DNA of 64,000 nucleotides from Pseudoalteromonas luteoviolacea (GCF_000814765.1 NZ_JWIC01000007.1:846500-910499); one strand, 5' to 3'. Positions 45,256-55,531 are shown, numbered from the stretch's first letter. The notes: generated from the sequence alone by a model not told the origin. Program-made: numbers and translations.

Positions 45256-47355
45256 ATGGAATTTTTAGATAATCTAGGACCAATTTTAACAATCGTGGGC
45301 GTAGTTATCGCCGTTATTTTTTCGATTATTTTAATCGTGGGGAAGTTTTATCGAAAAGTGGATCAAGGGCATGCGCTCATTATCAATAAAATGAAAAACG
45401 AACCCGATGTCACGACAACAGGAGGGATTGTTTATCCTGTTATTCATAAAATGGAAGTAATGGACATCTCAACTAAGCGCATGGTGCTTGAGCGTCGAGA
45501 AAATAGTGGTCTTATTTGTAAAGACAATATTCGCGCCGATATTGCAATTACTTTTTATATTCGCGTCAATGAAAATAAACAGGATATCTTGCGTGTAGCG
45601 AAGCAAGTTGGCTGTGCCCGCGCTTCTCAGCCTGAGACATTGCAAGAGTTATTCGAAGCTAAGTTTTCAGAGGCGTTGAAAACAGTTGGTAAGCAAATGA
45701 ATTTTGAGGAACTGTTTACACACCGCAATCAGTTTAGAGATGCAATTAAAGAAGTCATTGGTCAGGATTTATCTGGTTATACACTAGAAGACGTTGCGAT
45801 TGATTATCTAGAGCAGACGTCTATTCATAAACTAGATGAGAACAACATTTTGGATGCCGAAGGGATCCGTCGTATTACTGAAAAAACAGCAGAGCAAAAC
45901 GTTCAAACCAATCAGCTGAAGTGTGATGAGCAAGCGCAAATAGAGATCCAAAACCAAGCGGCGTTAGAGAAGTCATTGGAGATTGAGCGTCAAAAAGAAG
46001 ATGCGAAAGCAAAGCAGCAGCGAGAGATTGAGACGGTACGCGCAAGAGAGACTGCTGAGGCTGAGCGTGTGAAGCAAGAAGAGCGTTTGAAGTCGGAAGA
46101 TGCGCGCTTAAAAGCGGATGAGGCAATTGAAATTGCCGAACAAAACAAGCAGCGTGAAATCGACATTGCTGAGCAAAACCGTCTTCGTGTACTGGCCATT
46201 GAAGAAGAAAAAGTGGCGCGCTCTCGTGAAATTGAAGTGATTGAGCGTGAGAAAGAAACGGAAATTATGCGCATTAATAAAGAAAAAGCGCTGGAAGTGG
46301 AACGTAAAGAAATTGCAGAGGTATTACGTGACAGAGTAGCGGTTGAGAAAACGGTTGCAGAAGAACAAGAGCGTATTAAAGATGTGCAAACATTGGCAGC
46401 CGCAGAGCGAGAGAAAGAAGCGATTGTGATTAAAGCCAAAGCAGAGGCAGAAGAAGCACTTGTCAAAGATATTGAAGCGGCCAAAGCGCAAGAGCAAGCG
46501 TCCGAGTTCAAGGCGAGAGAGCTTGAAAAAATGGCTGAAGCTGAGCTGCGTATTGCAAATCAAACGGCTGAGTCGAAAAAAGTGTTGGCGGAAGCTGAGC
46601 GTGCAGAAAAAGCGGCAGCTGGTTTAGCTGAAGCCGAAGTGACCAAAGCAAAAGCAGAAGCAAACGCGCTGCAAGGTGAAACGGAAGCACAAGTATTGCA
46701 ACAAAAACTGGCGGCAGAAGCACAAGGTAAACGTGACATCGGTTTTGCAGATGCTGAAGTTCAGTCAGCAATGGCTGAGGCAATTGAGAAACAAGGTGAA
46801 GCGGAAGCGCAGACACTTGAACGTCGTATGTCAGCAGAAGCAAAAGGCCTTGAAGAGAAGCTACAAGCGTTAAATGCGATGGACCAGTCGGCGAGAGACT
46901 ATGAAAGCTTTACGTTGCAGCTTAACCAGCAAAAAGAGTTAATGCTTGCTAAATTAGAGGCTGAAAAAGACATTGCAGCGCATCAATCTGAAGTACTTAG
47001 TAAAACATTGGGTAGCGCAGATATCAACATCATGGGTGGTGATGGTCAGTTCTTTAACCAGTTTATGAAGGCTATCACACTCGGTAAGTCAATTGATGGC
47101 TTAGTGGGTGAGAGTGATACAGTTCAAACCTTATTTAAAGATCATTTAAATGGGGAAAGAAACATCATGGATGACCTAAAAGGTGTTTTAAGTGGTGCGA
47201 ATGCGTCATCAGAAACGATGAAAAATGTCGCAATGAGTAAGTTTTTTAGTCAGTTAGGAAATAGTAGCGATGCTGAGAAACAGCAGCTTTTGGCGTTACT
47301 TGGTAGTACGTTAAACGGTAGCTCAAAGCAAGTTGAGTCAAACGAGCAGAGCTAA
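45256..47355 (+). CDS. yqiK: Flotillin-like protein YqiK (SPFH domain)
   Basis: 699 residues. One N-terminal membrane helix (about 9-29), SPFH domain (about 35-205: KVDQGHALIINKMKNEP, NIRADIAITFYIRVNENKQD), and a very long Ala/Glu/Lys-rich coiled coil (about 205-585) with the repeats (EAEA, KAEAEA) characteristic of flotillins. A C-terminal domain follows (ADINIMGGDGQFFNQFMKAI). Flotillins assemble into large cage-like microdomain scaffolds of the inner membrane. It is 140 bp downstream of yqiJ. It is longer than E. coli YqiK (553 residues), mainly through extra coiled coil. Confidence 0.92.
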   Translation: MEFLDNLGPILTIVGVVIAVIFSIILIVGKFYRKVDQGHALIINKMKNEPDVTTTGGIVYPVIHKMEVMDISTKRMVLERRENSGLICKDNIRADIAITFYIRVNENKQDILRVAKQVGCARASQPETLQELFEAKFSEALKTVGKQMNFEELFTHRNQFRDAIKEVIGQDLSGYTLEDVAIDYLEQTSIHKLDENNILDAEGIRRITEKTAEQNVQTNQLKCDEQAQIEIQNQAALEKSLEIERQKEDAKAKQQREIETVRARETAEAERVKQEERLKSEDARLKADEAIEIAEQNKQREIDIAEQNRLRVLAIEEEKVARSREIEVIEREKETEIMRINKEKALEVERKEIAEVLRDRVAVEKTVAEEQERIKDVQTLAAAEREKEAIVIKAKAEAEEALVKDIEAAKAQEQASEFKARELEKMAEAELRIANQTAESKKVLAEAERAEKAAAGLAEAEVTKAKAEANALQGETEAQVLQQKLAAEAQGKRDIGFADAEVQSAMAEAIEKQGEAEAQTLERRMSAEAKGLEEKLQALNAMDQSARDYESFTLQLNQQKELMLAKLEAEKDIAAHQSEVLSKTLGSADINIMGGDGQFFNQFMKAITLGKSIDGLVGESDTVQTLFKDHLNGERNIMDDLKGVLSGANASSETMKNVAMSKFFSQLGNSSDAEKQQLLALLGSTLNGSSKQVESNEQS

Positions 47356-47376
47356 ACGTCGCTTTAAATGACTAAC

Positions 47377-47400
47377 AGAGCATGCGTTCTAGCATGCTCT
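47377..47400 (+). terminator. Hairpin between the flotillin and AAA ATPase genes
   Basis: Perfect 9-bp stem (AGAGCATGC / GCATGCTCT) with a 6-base loop in the 87-bp gap. Without a T run it is more likely to protect or process the mRNA, or to reduce downstream expression, than to stop transcription fully. Confidence 0.45.
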
Positions 47401-47442
47401 TACCTTTCTAATTACCCTCCTTGTACAACAGGACAGTAGACT

Positions 47443-50400
47443 ATGACGGACTCTGCAAATAATGCCGCACTAGAACAGGGCTCTTATGATTTAATCAAAC
47501 GTCGTTTGAGTAATTCGGGTGCTCAATTGCGCACAGACATTGATTTACTCAACCAAAACCGTATTGATACCTTTGGCAGCACCGAAATCAAAGTGAAAGG
47601 GCGTGCGAGAGTAAGAACCGAGCACAATTGTATACCACGAGATATCGTGCTCATTGGTGATAAACTCATCTTTGCTTACAACGTATTTTTAGGATTGAAA
47701 AAGAATACCCAAGTAAGCGATGTGTTCAGTGTTCAAAAATTGGTTCAACAAGATGAACACTATGAGGTAGAAGCGTATCCAAGTGAAACAAAGTTTCTCA
47801 CAGACAATCGATTTTTGAGAGATTTTGACGAGTTATATACCTATTACAAAGAAACCCGCTTACAGCATTTATTTCAGCAAAATGGCAAGCTTTACGCGTT
47901 ATTTCAAATCGGTGATAAGCTCACTGATGTACGTGTTTTTCGCTGGGAGATTGCGGCAGATAATACCCTAGATTACATAGATAATCGTGGTGAACGTGAT
48001 TTAAGTAACGGCCAAGATTATGATTTTGAGTGGATAAAAACGGATAGAAGTAACCATGTAGAAGGTCGTCATGGGCATATTAATATTCTTGATACCGTAT
48101 TTGTTGAGACGGTTGGCGGTGATCTAACCATTAAAATCGAGAATAACACTGAAAGTGGCGAAGGGATCTATGCGGAGCCAGTCGAAGATAAAAACCAATC
48201 TCTCGCTGACTGTGATGTGGAGTATGCGAAGCTTGGCGAAATCATCTTACTTAAAGTGCTACCTTATCGAGAAAAGGTTTGGCGCTATTATATTTTTAAC
48301 TGTGTGACCGAAAATGTCATCCGCCAAGATGCCATTTCCGATGCGTGCGTACAACTCCCTGATGACCACGGTATTATTTTCCCGGGGGGCTACTATTTAC
48401 AATCAGGGCAGACGCGTTCGTTTGAAGATCACATTGAAAACTTAGAATTTCATAAGCAAATTAAATCGCCCAATGGCGAAGATGTATTATATGTTTTTTA
48501 TGAGCCGAGCGAAGGGCGCTACGCATTATTTGCTTATAACCTGATCGAGAAAAGCCTTCAAAACCCAATCTACTGTCATGGTTATGGTGTTTATGAAGAT
48601 GGTTTAACCATCACCTTCAAAGCCGAAAAAGAAGAGGCAGAGCGTGTTCACCCGATTCAGATCTGGGACAGTCCATTTTGCTCTGTTGAATTTGCTGCCA
48701 ATGCCCCGACACCAAGCAGTATGTTGGGTAAAATTGGTAATCCAGATTTGGTCCGTGGTATTTCAGATCTATATAGTGTCTGCAAGGCCATCAGTGAGCA
48801 AAACCCTAATGTTTCTCACTATGAAAGTTTGATCTCTTTAACACGTAGTATCTTAGATAGATACCATTGGCTGACAGAGCCAGACTTTGCTCCGCTCAAT
48901 ACCCAATTGCATGAGATATTTGAAACCTCTGAGCAGGTTTTGGATGAGTTTGAAAAGGTCAGCCAAATACAAGAAACCGCCAAAAAAGCGTTGGCAGATA
49001 TTGAGCAAGAATATAAAGCGATTACCAAGGATATTCGCCCTGATAGTTTTAAGCTCGCAACTGAATTTGTCACAGGCCTTGAAGCGCTTAAATTGCTTAA
49101 AGGCAAAATTATTAGCTTGGAAGAGGTGAAATATATAGACGTAGCAGCATTACAAGCGCTGCAAACACGTCTTGATGCGCTCACTTTAGATTTGAGTAAA
49201 GCAACCGCGCAATTTTTACAAAAGGAAGCGGCTTTAGCGCCTTATCATGACAAACTGGATGAACTGACCGGTTTGAGTGAGAAAAGCGAGAGTGTCACCG
49301 AGCTAAATGGGCTGTTAAGTGAGTTAGATGCGCTGGGTGATGAGCTTGATTTACTCAATCACACTATGCTTGATTTAGAAATCGATGATAGTCGTGTTAG
49401 AACCCAGATCCTCGAAGATGTCAGTGGCGTTTATGGCTTAGTTAATCGTGCAAAAGCCAGTATTGAAATTCGTCGAAAAAGTCTTGGCAGCGTTGAGGCA
49501 AAAGCGGAATTTGCAGCGCGCTTTAAGCTGTTCAGTCAAAGTATTACCAGTAGTTTGAACAATGCACGTACGCCTGAGCAATGTGATGAGCAGCTCTCTC
49601 GTTTGCTCATTCAATTAGAAGAGCTGGAATCCCAATTCAGTGAGTACGACGAGTATCTTGCTGAGATCATGGCCAAGCGCGATGATGTTTATGAAAGTTT
49701 TGAAGCACATAAACAGCAGCTGATAGATGAGAGGCAGCGTCGAGCGCTGAATTTGGCCAATGCCGCTGAGCGTATTTTGCAAGGGGTGACTAGACGCTCA
49801 CAAAACTTCACTGATATTGATGAAATCAACAGCTACTTTGCTTCTGATCCGATGATCAGCAAATTACGTAGTTTGACGCAAGAGCTTAAAGAGCTCGGTG
49901 ATGAGATCAAAGCAGATGATATTCAAGCCAAGTTAAAAGCCGCCAAAGATCAGGGTGTCCGCTCACTGCGTGATAAGCAGGATATATACAGCGATGGTGG
50001 CAACTCAGTCAAAATTGGTAAGCATAATTTTGGTGTTAACAAGCAGCAACTTGATCTGACTTTATTACCTCGTGACGAAGACTTAATGTTTCATCTGACT
50101 GGTACTGAGTATTTTGAGCCGATTGGGGATAAAAGCATTCGAGAGACCTTGTTGGCTTATCGTCCTTACTGGCAGCAGAATTTAGTCTCTGAAAATAACG
50201 ACATATATCGTGGGGAGTTTTTAGCCGCGCAAGTACTGACTGCGGCTACAGACCCGACTCACGCACTGACGCTTGATGAGTTAAATGCGGCGATAGGTGA
50301 GGAAACACTGCTCACATTAGTGCAAAAATTTGCTGAGCCTAGATACCAAGAGGGTTATGAAAAAGGCATTCATGACCATGATGCAACCCTGATATTACAA

Positions 50401-53400
50401 AACTTGCTGGCACAAAAGCAGGCGTTAGGATTATTGATATACCCTACTTCAGCGCGAGTTGTCGCACAGTTATATGCAAACCAATGTGATGACAAACAAT
50501 TAATCAAGTGGCGTGAGCAATCTAAGCAGGCTGAGTTGATGGAGAGCTTGCTAGGTGATGCGCGATTTAAAGTGCAGCTAGCCACTGAACTTGGTGAGGT
50601 GATCACTCAGTTTGCACAAACCGAGTTAAACCGTTATCTGGGTTATACGTCTGCCTTATCCGGTCAGTTAAGTGCTGAATATTTAATTAAAGAATTGGCG
50701 CAGAGTAAAAAAGAGCTTACTTTTTCGACCTCTCATACGGTCAAAAAATTAGCGGAGCAATTTAACAGCATCGCTAGAAGTAAAGGGTTTGCAGGCTCAC
50801 TACAAGATACGCTGCAGGCACTGGAGCATTTGCAAGATCAAGCCATTATGGCAACCAGCTGGCTTAATGCCTATGGGCAACAGCATGAGACAGAGGTCAG
50901 TCCCGATCAATTGATTGAAGCGGCCAATATGGTGCTATTACAGCATTTAAAAACGGCTAAGTTTACCGCGCAAGATGTGACCACTTCTAATCAAGTTAAT
51001 GGACTGTTAGGTCAACATATTCGTATTAATGAGCAAACATTAACGCTTGAATACTCAGAGTTTTTTGCGCGTACAGAGCTATATTTGGCTGAACATGTTC
51101 GTGGTTTTAGTCACTATCATGAAATTAAGTCTGATATTTTAGCTGAGCAAAAGGAGCGCTTGCAGCTCGATGAATTCAAGCCCAGACCGTTGAGCTCTTT
51201 TGTTCGTAACCAGTTGATTGATAAAGTTTACTTTCCAATTATTGGTGATAACCTCGCGAAGCAAATTGGTGCGTCAGGTAATAATAAACGTACTGATTTA
51301 ATGGGGATGTTATTGCTTATTTCTCCACCGGGTTACGGTAAAACGACGCTGATTGAATATGTTGCGAATCGACTTGGCTTAACCTTTGTCAAAGTGAATT
51401 GTCCTTCAATTGGTCATGATCAGGTTTCACTTGACCCAGGCCAAGCGATCAATGCAACGGCCGCAAAAGAGATTGAAAAAATCAATCAGAGCTTTGAAAT
51501 GGGCAATAACGTCATGCTCTATTTGGATGATATTCAGCATACCAATCCGGAATTTTTACAAAAGTTCATTTCACTCTGTGATGGCTCTAGGCGTATCGAT
51601 GGGGTATGGAACGGTCGCAGTAAAACTTATGACCTACGAGGTAAAAAGTTTGCTGTTGTGATGGCGGGCAACCCTTACACAGAATCTGGTGAGAGCTTTA
51701 AAATTCCAGATATGTTGGCCAACCGTGCCGATATTTACAACTTAGGTGATACCTTATCGGGGTGTGAGCAAGAGTTTGCGATGAGCTTCATCGAAAATGC
51801 ACTCACCTCAAATGCGGTACTTGCGCCACTTGCCAATCGAAACATGCAGGATTTGTATAAATTAGTGCGTATTGCGCAAGGTGAAGATATCTCTTTGAAT
51901 GAGTTGGAGCATAACTATTCGCAGGCGCAAGCAAACGAAATAGTATCTGTACTACAAAAGCTGATCCAGATAAGAAATACGGTTTTAAAAGTGAATGCCC
52001 AGTATATTGCCTCTGCTGCGCAAGACGATGATTATCGAATTGAGCCGCCGTTTAAGCTACAAGGCAGTTATCGAAACATGAATAAGATGGCTGAAAAAGT
52101 AGTGGCGGCAATGAATGATGAGGAATTAGAGAACCTCATTCAAGACCATTACCGTGGTGAGGCGCAAACGCTCAGTAAAGGCAGTGAGGAAAACCTCCTT
52201 AAACTCGCTGAGCTACGGGGGACGTTGGACGATCAGGCAAGAGCGCGCTGGCAACAGATCTTAGATGATTATGCGCTGCTTAACCGAGCCAATGATGCAG
52301 GTAGTCCTGTATTACTTGCAGTTGAGCAACTAGGTGAGCTTAATGAGTCACTCAACAGCATTGCAACAAAGCTGGACAAAGAGCAGTTAAGTCATAATTA
52401 CTCAGCTCTGTTTGAATCGCTTAATCACGCGATCAGTGCACAAGACGCCAACCATAGCATACAGTCGGTGGCTAATGTGATTGAACGCAATGCGCAGCAG
52501 TCACCACTGACAGCATCCTTTGAGCAGCTAACGGGGCTTTTGGCCGAACAGCATCAACAAAGCCAAGCGCACAGTGATCATATAGTGCATCAAGGTATGA
52601 ATGCGACTGAGACACTGGTGAGTAAGGTGAATGATGCTTTGGCACAGCTCACTGATGCTTTAAGTACCCAGTCAGAACGTTATTCAGAGCAAGCACAGCT
52701 TGATGAGCAAAGAGCGGATAATAGACTTGCTTCACAGCATGCTTTAACAGAGGCACTGTCTGAGCGGTTACAACTGCTTACCAACGCAATTGAGCACCAA
52801 CATGACAGCCAGATTAGCAGTGCAGAGCATAGTGCTTCAAAACACAGTGAAGCAATGGCAAAACAAGGCGCAGAGCTAACAAAGTTAGCTGATGAATTGG
52901 TGAAGGTATGCGGTGAGTTAAGTACACAAAACACGCTTAAGCAGTCGTATGTAGAGCAATCAATTGAACATCAGCAAGCGTTAGTCGAGGGGGTTTCCAA
53001 CAAGTTGGACCATATGGCTAAGGTGTTGGAAGCACAAAACCCAGTTGCACACCACACACGTCAGTCCGAGCTGTTAGCGCAACAAAATGATGCGTTAAAG
53101 GCGATTGCTGAGCAGTCAAATTTGACGACCGCTTTATCTGGGCTTAGTCGAGAGTTAATGCATAGCCAAGATGCGTTAGGGCTCAAATTCAAAGAAGCGC
53201 TTGAGTCAAGCCAGCATCAAACGGCAAAGCAACTTTCAAGTGTGTCAGGGAGCCTGCAACAACACCAAGATGAACTGACTTCACAAACACAAGCTCAAAG
53301 CTCAGTGTTAGAGCAGTTAGTTGTCCAACTACGAGAGCAAGTTATCAGCTCACAGCAGTCTAAACCGAGTGAGGAAGTGGCACTTGCGCTGAGTGAGTTG

Positions 53401-53571
53401 GTCAACACGGTTTTACCTTCGTTGATGCAACAGGCTGAGCAATCAAGCACCCTAGATCCGGAGCTTGGTCGCAAAGTGGATGTGATTCTAGAGCGTCTCG
53501 CACGTATTGAGCGACTGCCTGCGCCGAGTCAAAACTCAAATCAAAATAGCGATAACCCTTATATGCTGTAG
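47443..53571 (+). CDS. Giant AAA-type ATPase of the 'DNA repair ATPase' family, coiled-coil rich
   Basis: 2042 residues. N-terminal beta-rich region (about 1-430, with FxWxxTDRSNHVEGRHGHIN), long coiled coils (about 470-850), a middle helical region, then an AAA+ module around residues 1290-1480: Walker A LLISPPGYGKTTLIEYVANR, Walker B VMLYLDDIQHTNPEFLQKFI, sensor VVMAGNPYTESGES. The last 450 residues are a Gln/His/Ala-rich coiled coil. No membrane segment. Family proteins are annotated as DNA repair ATPases only by weak similarity; co-operon with PspA and flotillin argues for work at the membrane, perhaps remodelling PspA or flotillin assemblies. AGGA lies nine bases before the start. Confidence 0.85.
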   Translation: MTDSANNAALEQGSYDLIKRRLSNSGAQLRTDIDLLNQNRIDTFGSTEIKVKGRARVRTEHNCIPRDIVLIGDKLIFAYNVFLGLKKNTQVSDVFSVQKLVQQDEHYEVEAYPSETKFLTDNRFLRDFDELYTYYKETRLQHLFQQNGKLYALFQIGDKLTDVRVFRWEIAADNTLDYIDNRGERDLSNGQDYDFEWIKTDRSNHVEGRHGHINILDTVFVETVGGDLTIKIENNTESGEGIYAEPVEDKNQSLADCDVEYAKLGEIILLKVLPYREKVWRYYIFNCVTENVIRQDAISDACVQLPDDHGIIFPGGYYLQSGQTRSFEDHIENLEFHKQIKSPNGEDVLYVFYEPSEGRYALFAYNLIEKSLQNPIYCHGYGVYEDGLTITFKAEKEEAERVHPIQIWDSPFCSVEFAANAPTPSSMLGKIGNPDLVRGISDLYSVCKAISEQNPNVSHYESLISLTRSILDRYHWLTEPDFAPLNTQLHEIFETSEQVLDEFEKVSQIQETAKKALADIEQEYKAITKDIRPDSFKLATEFVTGLEALKLLKGKIISLEEVKYIDVAALQALQTRLDALTLDLSKATAQFLQKEAALAPYHDKLDELTGLSEKSESVTELNGLLSELDALGDELDLLNHTMLDLEIDDSRVRTQILEDVSGVYGLVNRAKASIEIRRKSLGSVEAKAEFAARFKLFSQSITSSLNNARTPEQCDEQLSRLLIQLEELESQFSEYDEYLAEIMAKRDDVYESFEAHKQQLIDERQRRALNLANAAERILQGVTRRSQNFTDIDEINSYFASDPMISKLRSLTQELKELGDEIKADDIQAKLKAAKDQGVRSLRDKQDIYSDGGNSVKIGKHNFGVNKQQLDLTLLPRDEDLMFHLTGTEYFEPIGDKSIRETLLAYRPYWQQNLVSENNDIYRGEFLAAQVLTAATDPTHALTLDELNAAIGEETLLTLVQKFAEPRYQEGYEKGIHDHDATLILQNLLAQKQALGLLIYPTSARVVAQLYANQCDDKQLIKWREQSKQAELMESLLGDARFKVQLATELGEVITQFAQTELNRYLGYTSALSGQLSAEYLIKELAQSKKELTFSTSHTVKKLAEQFNSIARSKGFAGSLQDTLQALEHLQDQAIMATSWLNAYGQQHETEVSPDQLIEAANMVLLQHLKTAKFTAQDVTTSNQVNGLLGQHIRINEQTLTLEYSEFFARTELYLAEHVRGFSHYHEIKSDILAEQKERLQLDEFKPRPLSSFVRNQLIDKVYFPIIGDNLAKQIGASGNNKRTDLMGMLLLISPPGYGKTTLIEYVANRLGLTFVKVNCPSIGHDQVSLDPGQAINATAAKEIEKINQSFEMGNNVMLYLDDIQHTNPEFLQKFISLCDGSRRIDGVWNGRSKTYDLRGKKFAVVMAGNPYTESGESFKIPDMLANRADIYNLGDTLSGCEQEFAMSFIENALTSNAVLAPLANRNMQDLYKLVRIAQGEDISLNELEHNYSQAQANEIVSVLQKLIQIRNTVLKVNAQYIASAAQDDDYRIEPPFKLQGSYRNMNKMAEKVVAAMNDEELENLIQDHYRGEAQTLSKGSEENLLKLAELRGTLDDQARARWQQILDDYALLNRANDAGSPVLLAVEQLGELNESLNSIATKLDKEQLSHNYSALFESLNHAISAQDANHSIQSVANVIERNAQQSPLTASFEQLTGLLAEQHQQSQAHSDHIVHQGMNATETLVSKVNDALAQLTDALSTQSERYSEQAQLDEQRADNRLASQHALTEALSERLQLLTNAIEHQHDSQISSAEHSASKHSEAMAKQGAELTKLADELVKVCGELSTQNTLKQSYVEQSIEHQQALVEGVSNKLDHMAKVLEAQNPVAHHTRQSELLAQQNDALKAIAEQSNLTTALSGLSRELMHSQDALGLKFKEALESSQHQTAKQLSSVSGSLQQHQDELTSQTQAQSSVLEQLVVQLREQVISSQQSKPSEEVALALSELVNTVLPSLMQQAEQSSTLDPELGRKVDVILERLARIERLPAPSQNSNQNSDNPYML

Positions 53572-53585
53572 CATATGAACAATGG

Positions 53586-53616
53586 AAAAGCCGATAGCGT
53601 ATGCCACCGGCTTTTT
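53586..53616 (+). terminator. Terminator of the PspA-flotillin-ATPase operon
   Basis: AAAAGCCG / CGGCTTTT stem with a 14-base loop and a T run, 14 bases after the ATPase stop codon. Confidence 0.7.
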
Positions 53617-53676
53617 CTACCTCTGGATTTGAAAACATATTATTCACCGATAAATGTACTGTGGAGCATGACCTGC

Positions 53677-53898
53677 ATGTCAACTATACGTCCTTTCTTT
53701 AGACTACTTGCAGGGTTTGCTGCACTGCTGTTTTGGGGGGATTCGTTTTTCCAACTCTTGGGGCTAATTGGCACAGAGTCTACAGAATTGCTTAATTGGT
53801 TTCATTGCATTAGTAGTTTTGGTGTTGCGCTTGGTTTTTCTTATATCTCGATCGCTGGGCGTTTACCACGAATGCCTTTTGATATGTTTTTTAGGTAG
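53677..53898 (+). CDS. Small two-helix membrane protein
   Basis: 73 residues from the ATG at 53677 (GGAG ten bases upstream; a longer frame starts at 53575 but crosses the operon terminator). Two hydrophobic segments (FFRLLAGFAALLFWGDSFFQ, FGVALGFSYISIAG) and a basic end. Not recognised. It lies in the gap between the two convergent AAA operons; the rest of 53899-54142 holds only the terminator of the minus-strand operon. Confidence 0.45.
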   Translation: MSTIRPFFRLLAGFAALLFWGDSFFQLLGLIGTESTELLNWFHCISSFGVALGFSYISIAGRLPRMPFDMFFR

Positions 53899-54079
53899 TC
53901 ACCAGTTATATTCAATCAAGTGTGTTGTCATTAATCTCTAATTTAAATTTAAGTCCCAGATAGCGACAGGATTACACCTTTTTAAATTGACCTTTTTGCA
54001 TGGGTAAGTAATGTGAGTATGTTTAGGACAATCATGCAGGTGGCGCTGAGATGTATAGGGTTTTGTGGTGGACTGAAAA

Positions 54080-54100
54080 GCCGACACTACTTGTATCGGC
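54080..54100 (-). terminator. Terminator of the TPR-AAA operon
   Basis: Stem GCCGACAC / GTATCGGC (one wobble pair) with a 5-base loop, followed on the minus strand by four T, about 40 bases past the last stop. Confidence 0.6.
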
Positions 54101-54142
54101 CTATCAGCGAATCATCGATTAGAGCATAGTCTAATGCAGATT

Positions 54143-54550
54143 TTAGCTATCTACGTTAGATTGTTCACTATTAGAGAGGTGTGGCCCTTTTTTGAAAATG
54201 ATTTTTTCATTGCATTCAATACAATAGCAATAGTTTGCAAAAAACTCGGCCTCAACCATAAAAGAAAAAGGCCTCAATAATTTAGGTATTGGTTCGCTTA
54301 GCTGTGATTTTTTAGATATCTGATCGATAAATGGCAGCGCTTTGCCATTACAGTGCGGGCATCGCGTTGAATACGCCAACCCTAACCACAACATGGGCGC
54401 TACAACGGCACTGGCTATGAGCATATGTCGAGCCATATCCAAATCAATAAAACTGACTAAGTGAGACTTGGTCAGTATTCCATATATTGCAGCCAAAACA
54501 ATGAGTAAGATATTCAAAACCGATACTCCATAATAAAGCTTGAATCTCAC
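54143..54550 (-). CDS. Membrane protein with paired Cys motifs
   Basis: 135 residues. Two membrane helices (VSVLNILLIVLAAIYGIL and MLIASAVVAPMLWLGLAY), then a soluble part with CPHC and, 50-odd residues later, CYCIEC, which could bind one zinc as a ribbon. It is the last gene of the minus-strand operon, 42 bp after the TPR protein gene. Not recognised as a named family. Confidence 0.6.
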   Translation of the reverse strand: MRFKLYYGVSVLNILLIVLAAIYGILTKSHLVSFIDLDMARHMLIASAVVAPMLWLGLAYSTRCPHCNGKALPFIDQISKKSQLSEPIPKLLRPFSFMVEAEFFANYCYCIECNEKIIFKKGPHLSNSEQSNVDS

Positions 54551-54592
54551 GACAGACCTTTTTGATTAAAAATAATGACGTAAAACTGTCTA

Positions 54593-55531
54593 TCAGAAAG
54601 TTTTATCGAGTGTGACGGTTTCTAATTCCGCTTTCAGTTTTTTATTAAACCAGACAGGGCCTACCCACATGTAAGCAACAATGCCTAACCAAAGCATTGA
54701 TACTACTGAACCTATGGTTTCAAATCCAGCATCGTCTAGCCCGATGGCGAACACGCGAAAGACAATATAGGCGGTGATGAGTAATAATATTGTTCTGGTA
54801 TTACTCCCGCTGACAAGCCAAGTATTTAATCGCCACCAAACGCCCATCGCGGCATTTTGTCGAGCTTTTATATTTGTTAATAATGTCAGGGCATCATGGT
54901 CATTTGGATCTTGTTGCAAAGCCCATATTGCGTGTTCTTTGGATTCTGTGATCTCACCTTGACGCAATAAACAATGTCCTTTACCTATCAATGAGCCGCT
55001 GTGTTGAGGTTCGATCATCAGCGCTTCATTATAATAGACTTGTGCTTGATTCAAGTCGTTTAAGTGAAGCCACAAGTCCCCAAATTTCGCCAAAACATCT
55101 GGGTCATCAGGGGCAATCTCTAGCGCGCGCGTTAGCGTAGACTTTGCTTCCTCAAGACGTCCTTTATCTAACAGCACAGCACTGAGCGCTTCTAAAAAAC
55201 TCGGATTTTCTGGGTCGAGGGCAGTGGCTTGCTCAAGGTGAGTTAATGCAGCTTGATAATCTTTTTTAACGTGCAACAAGCAGCCCAATACATAGTGGGC
55301 ATAAGCTGAGTTTGGGTCGAGCTCTAACCCTAATTTTGCCTCATATTCTGCGGCATAAATCCGCTTTTGCTTTATTAAGCCAAACGACAAATAGCTATGT
55401 AGAACCCCATTGTTAGGTGCGATGGACAAAGCGACTTTGAGTGCTTCTATACCACCGTTATAGTCACCATAACGGTATCGTTGTGAGGCTTGTTCAATTA
55501 AGTTGTCTATTGAGTTGTCGTTGTAATCCAT
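54593..55531 (-). CDS. TPR-repeat membrane protein
   Basis: 312 residues. Six to seven tetratricopeptide repeats fill about residues 1-225 (YGDYNGGIEALKVALSIAPN, DYQAALTHLEQATALDPENP, LNQAQVYYNEALMIEP). Two membrane helices follow (TRTILLLITAYIVFRVFAIG, VVSMLWLGIVAYMWVGPVWF) and a short basic-acidic tail. The TPR array faces the cytoplasm and probably recruits partners, plausibly the TPR-AAA ATPase of the same operon. The start shares a base with the preceding stop (TAATG), so the genes are translationally coupled. Confidence 0.8.
   Translation of the reverse strand: MDYNDNSIDNLIEQASQRYRYGDYNGGIEALKVALSIAPNNGVLHSYLSFGLIKQKRIYAAEYEAKLGLELDPNSAYAHYVLGCLLHVKKDYQAALTHLEQATALDPENPSFLEALSAVLLDKGRLEEAKSTLTRALEIAPDDPDVLAKFGDLWLHLNDLNQAQVYYNEALMIEPQHSGSLIGKGHCLLRQGEITESKEHAIWALQQDPNDHDALTLLTNIKARQNAAMGVWWRLNTWLVSGSNTRTILLLITAYIVFRVFAIGLDDAGFETIGSVVSMLWLGIVAYMWVGPVWFNKKLKAELETVTLDKTF

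Noticed and set aside
45875..46843. Several minus-strand frames rich in Ser, Ala and Leu opposite the flotillin gene
   Set aside because: Mirror frames of the Ala/Glu coiled-coil codons (GCx, GAx); typical shadows.
52680..52934. Minus-strand Ser/Cys-rich frame opposite the ATPase C-terminus
   Set aside because: Shadow of the Gln/His/Ala-rich coiled coil.
43000..53571. PspA-flotillin-ATPase operon considered as a phage-defence island
   Set aside because: No nuclease, effector or known defence domain is present; PspA, YqiJ and YqiK point to membrane maintenance. Defence is not excluded but is not supported by sequence.
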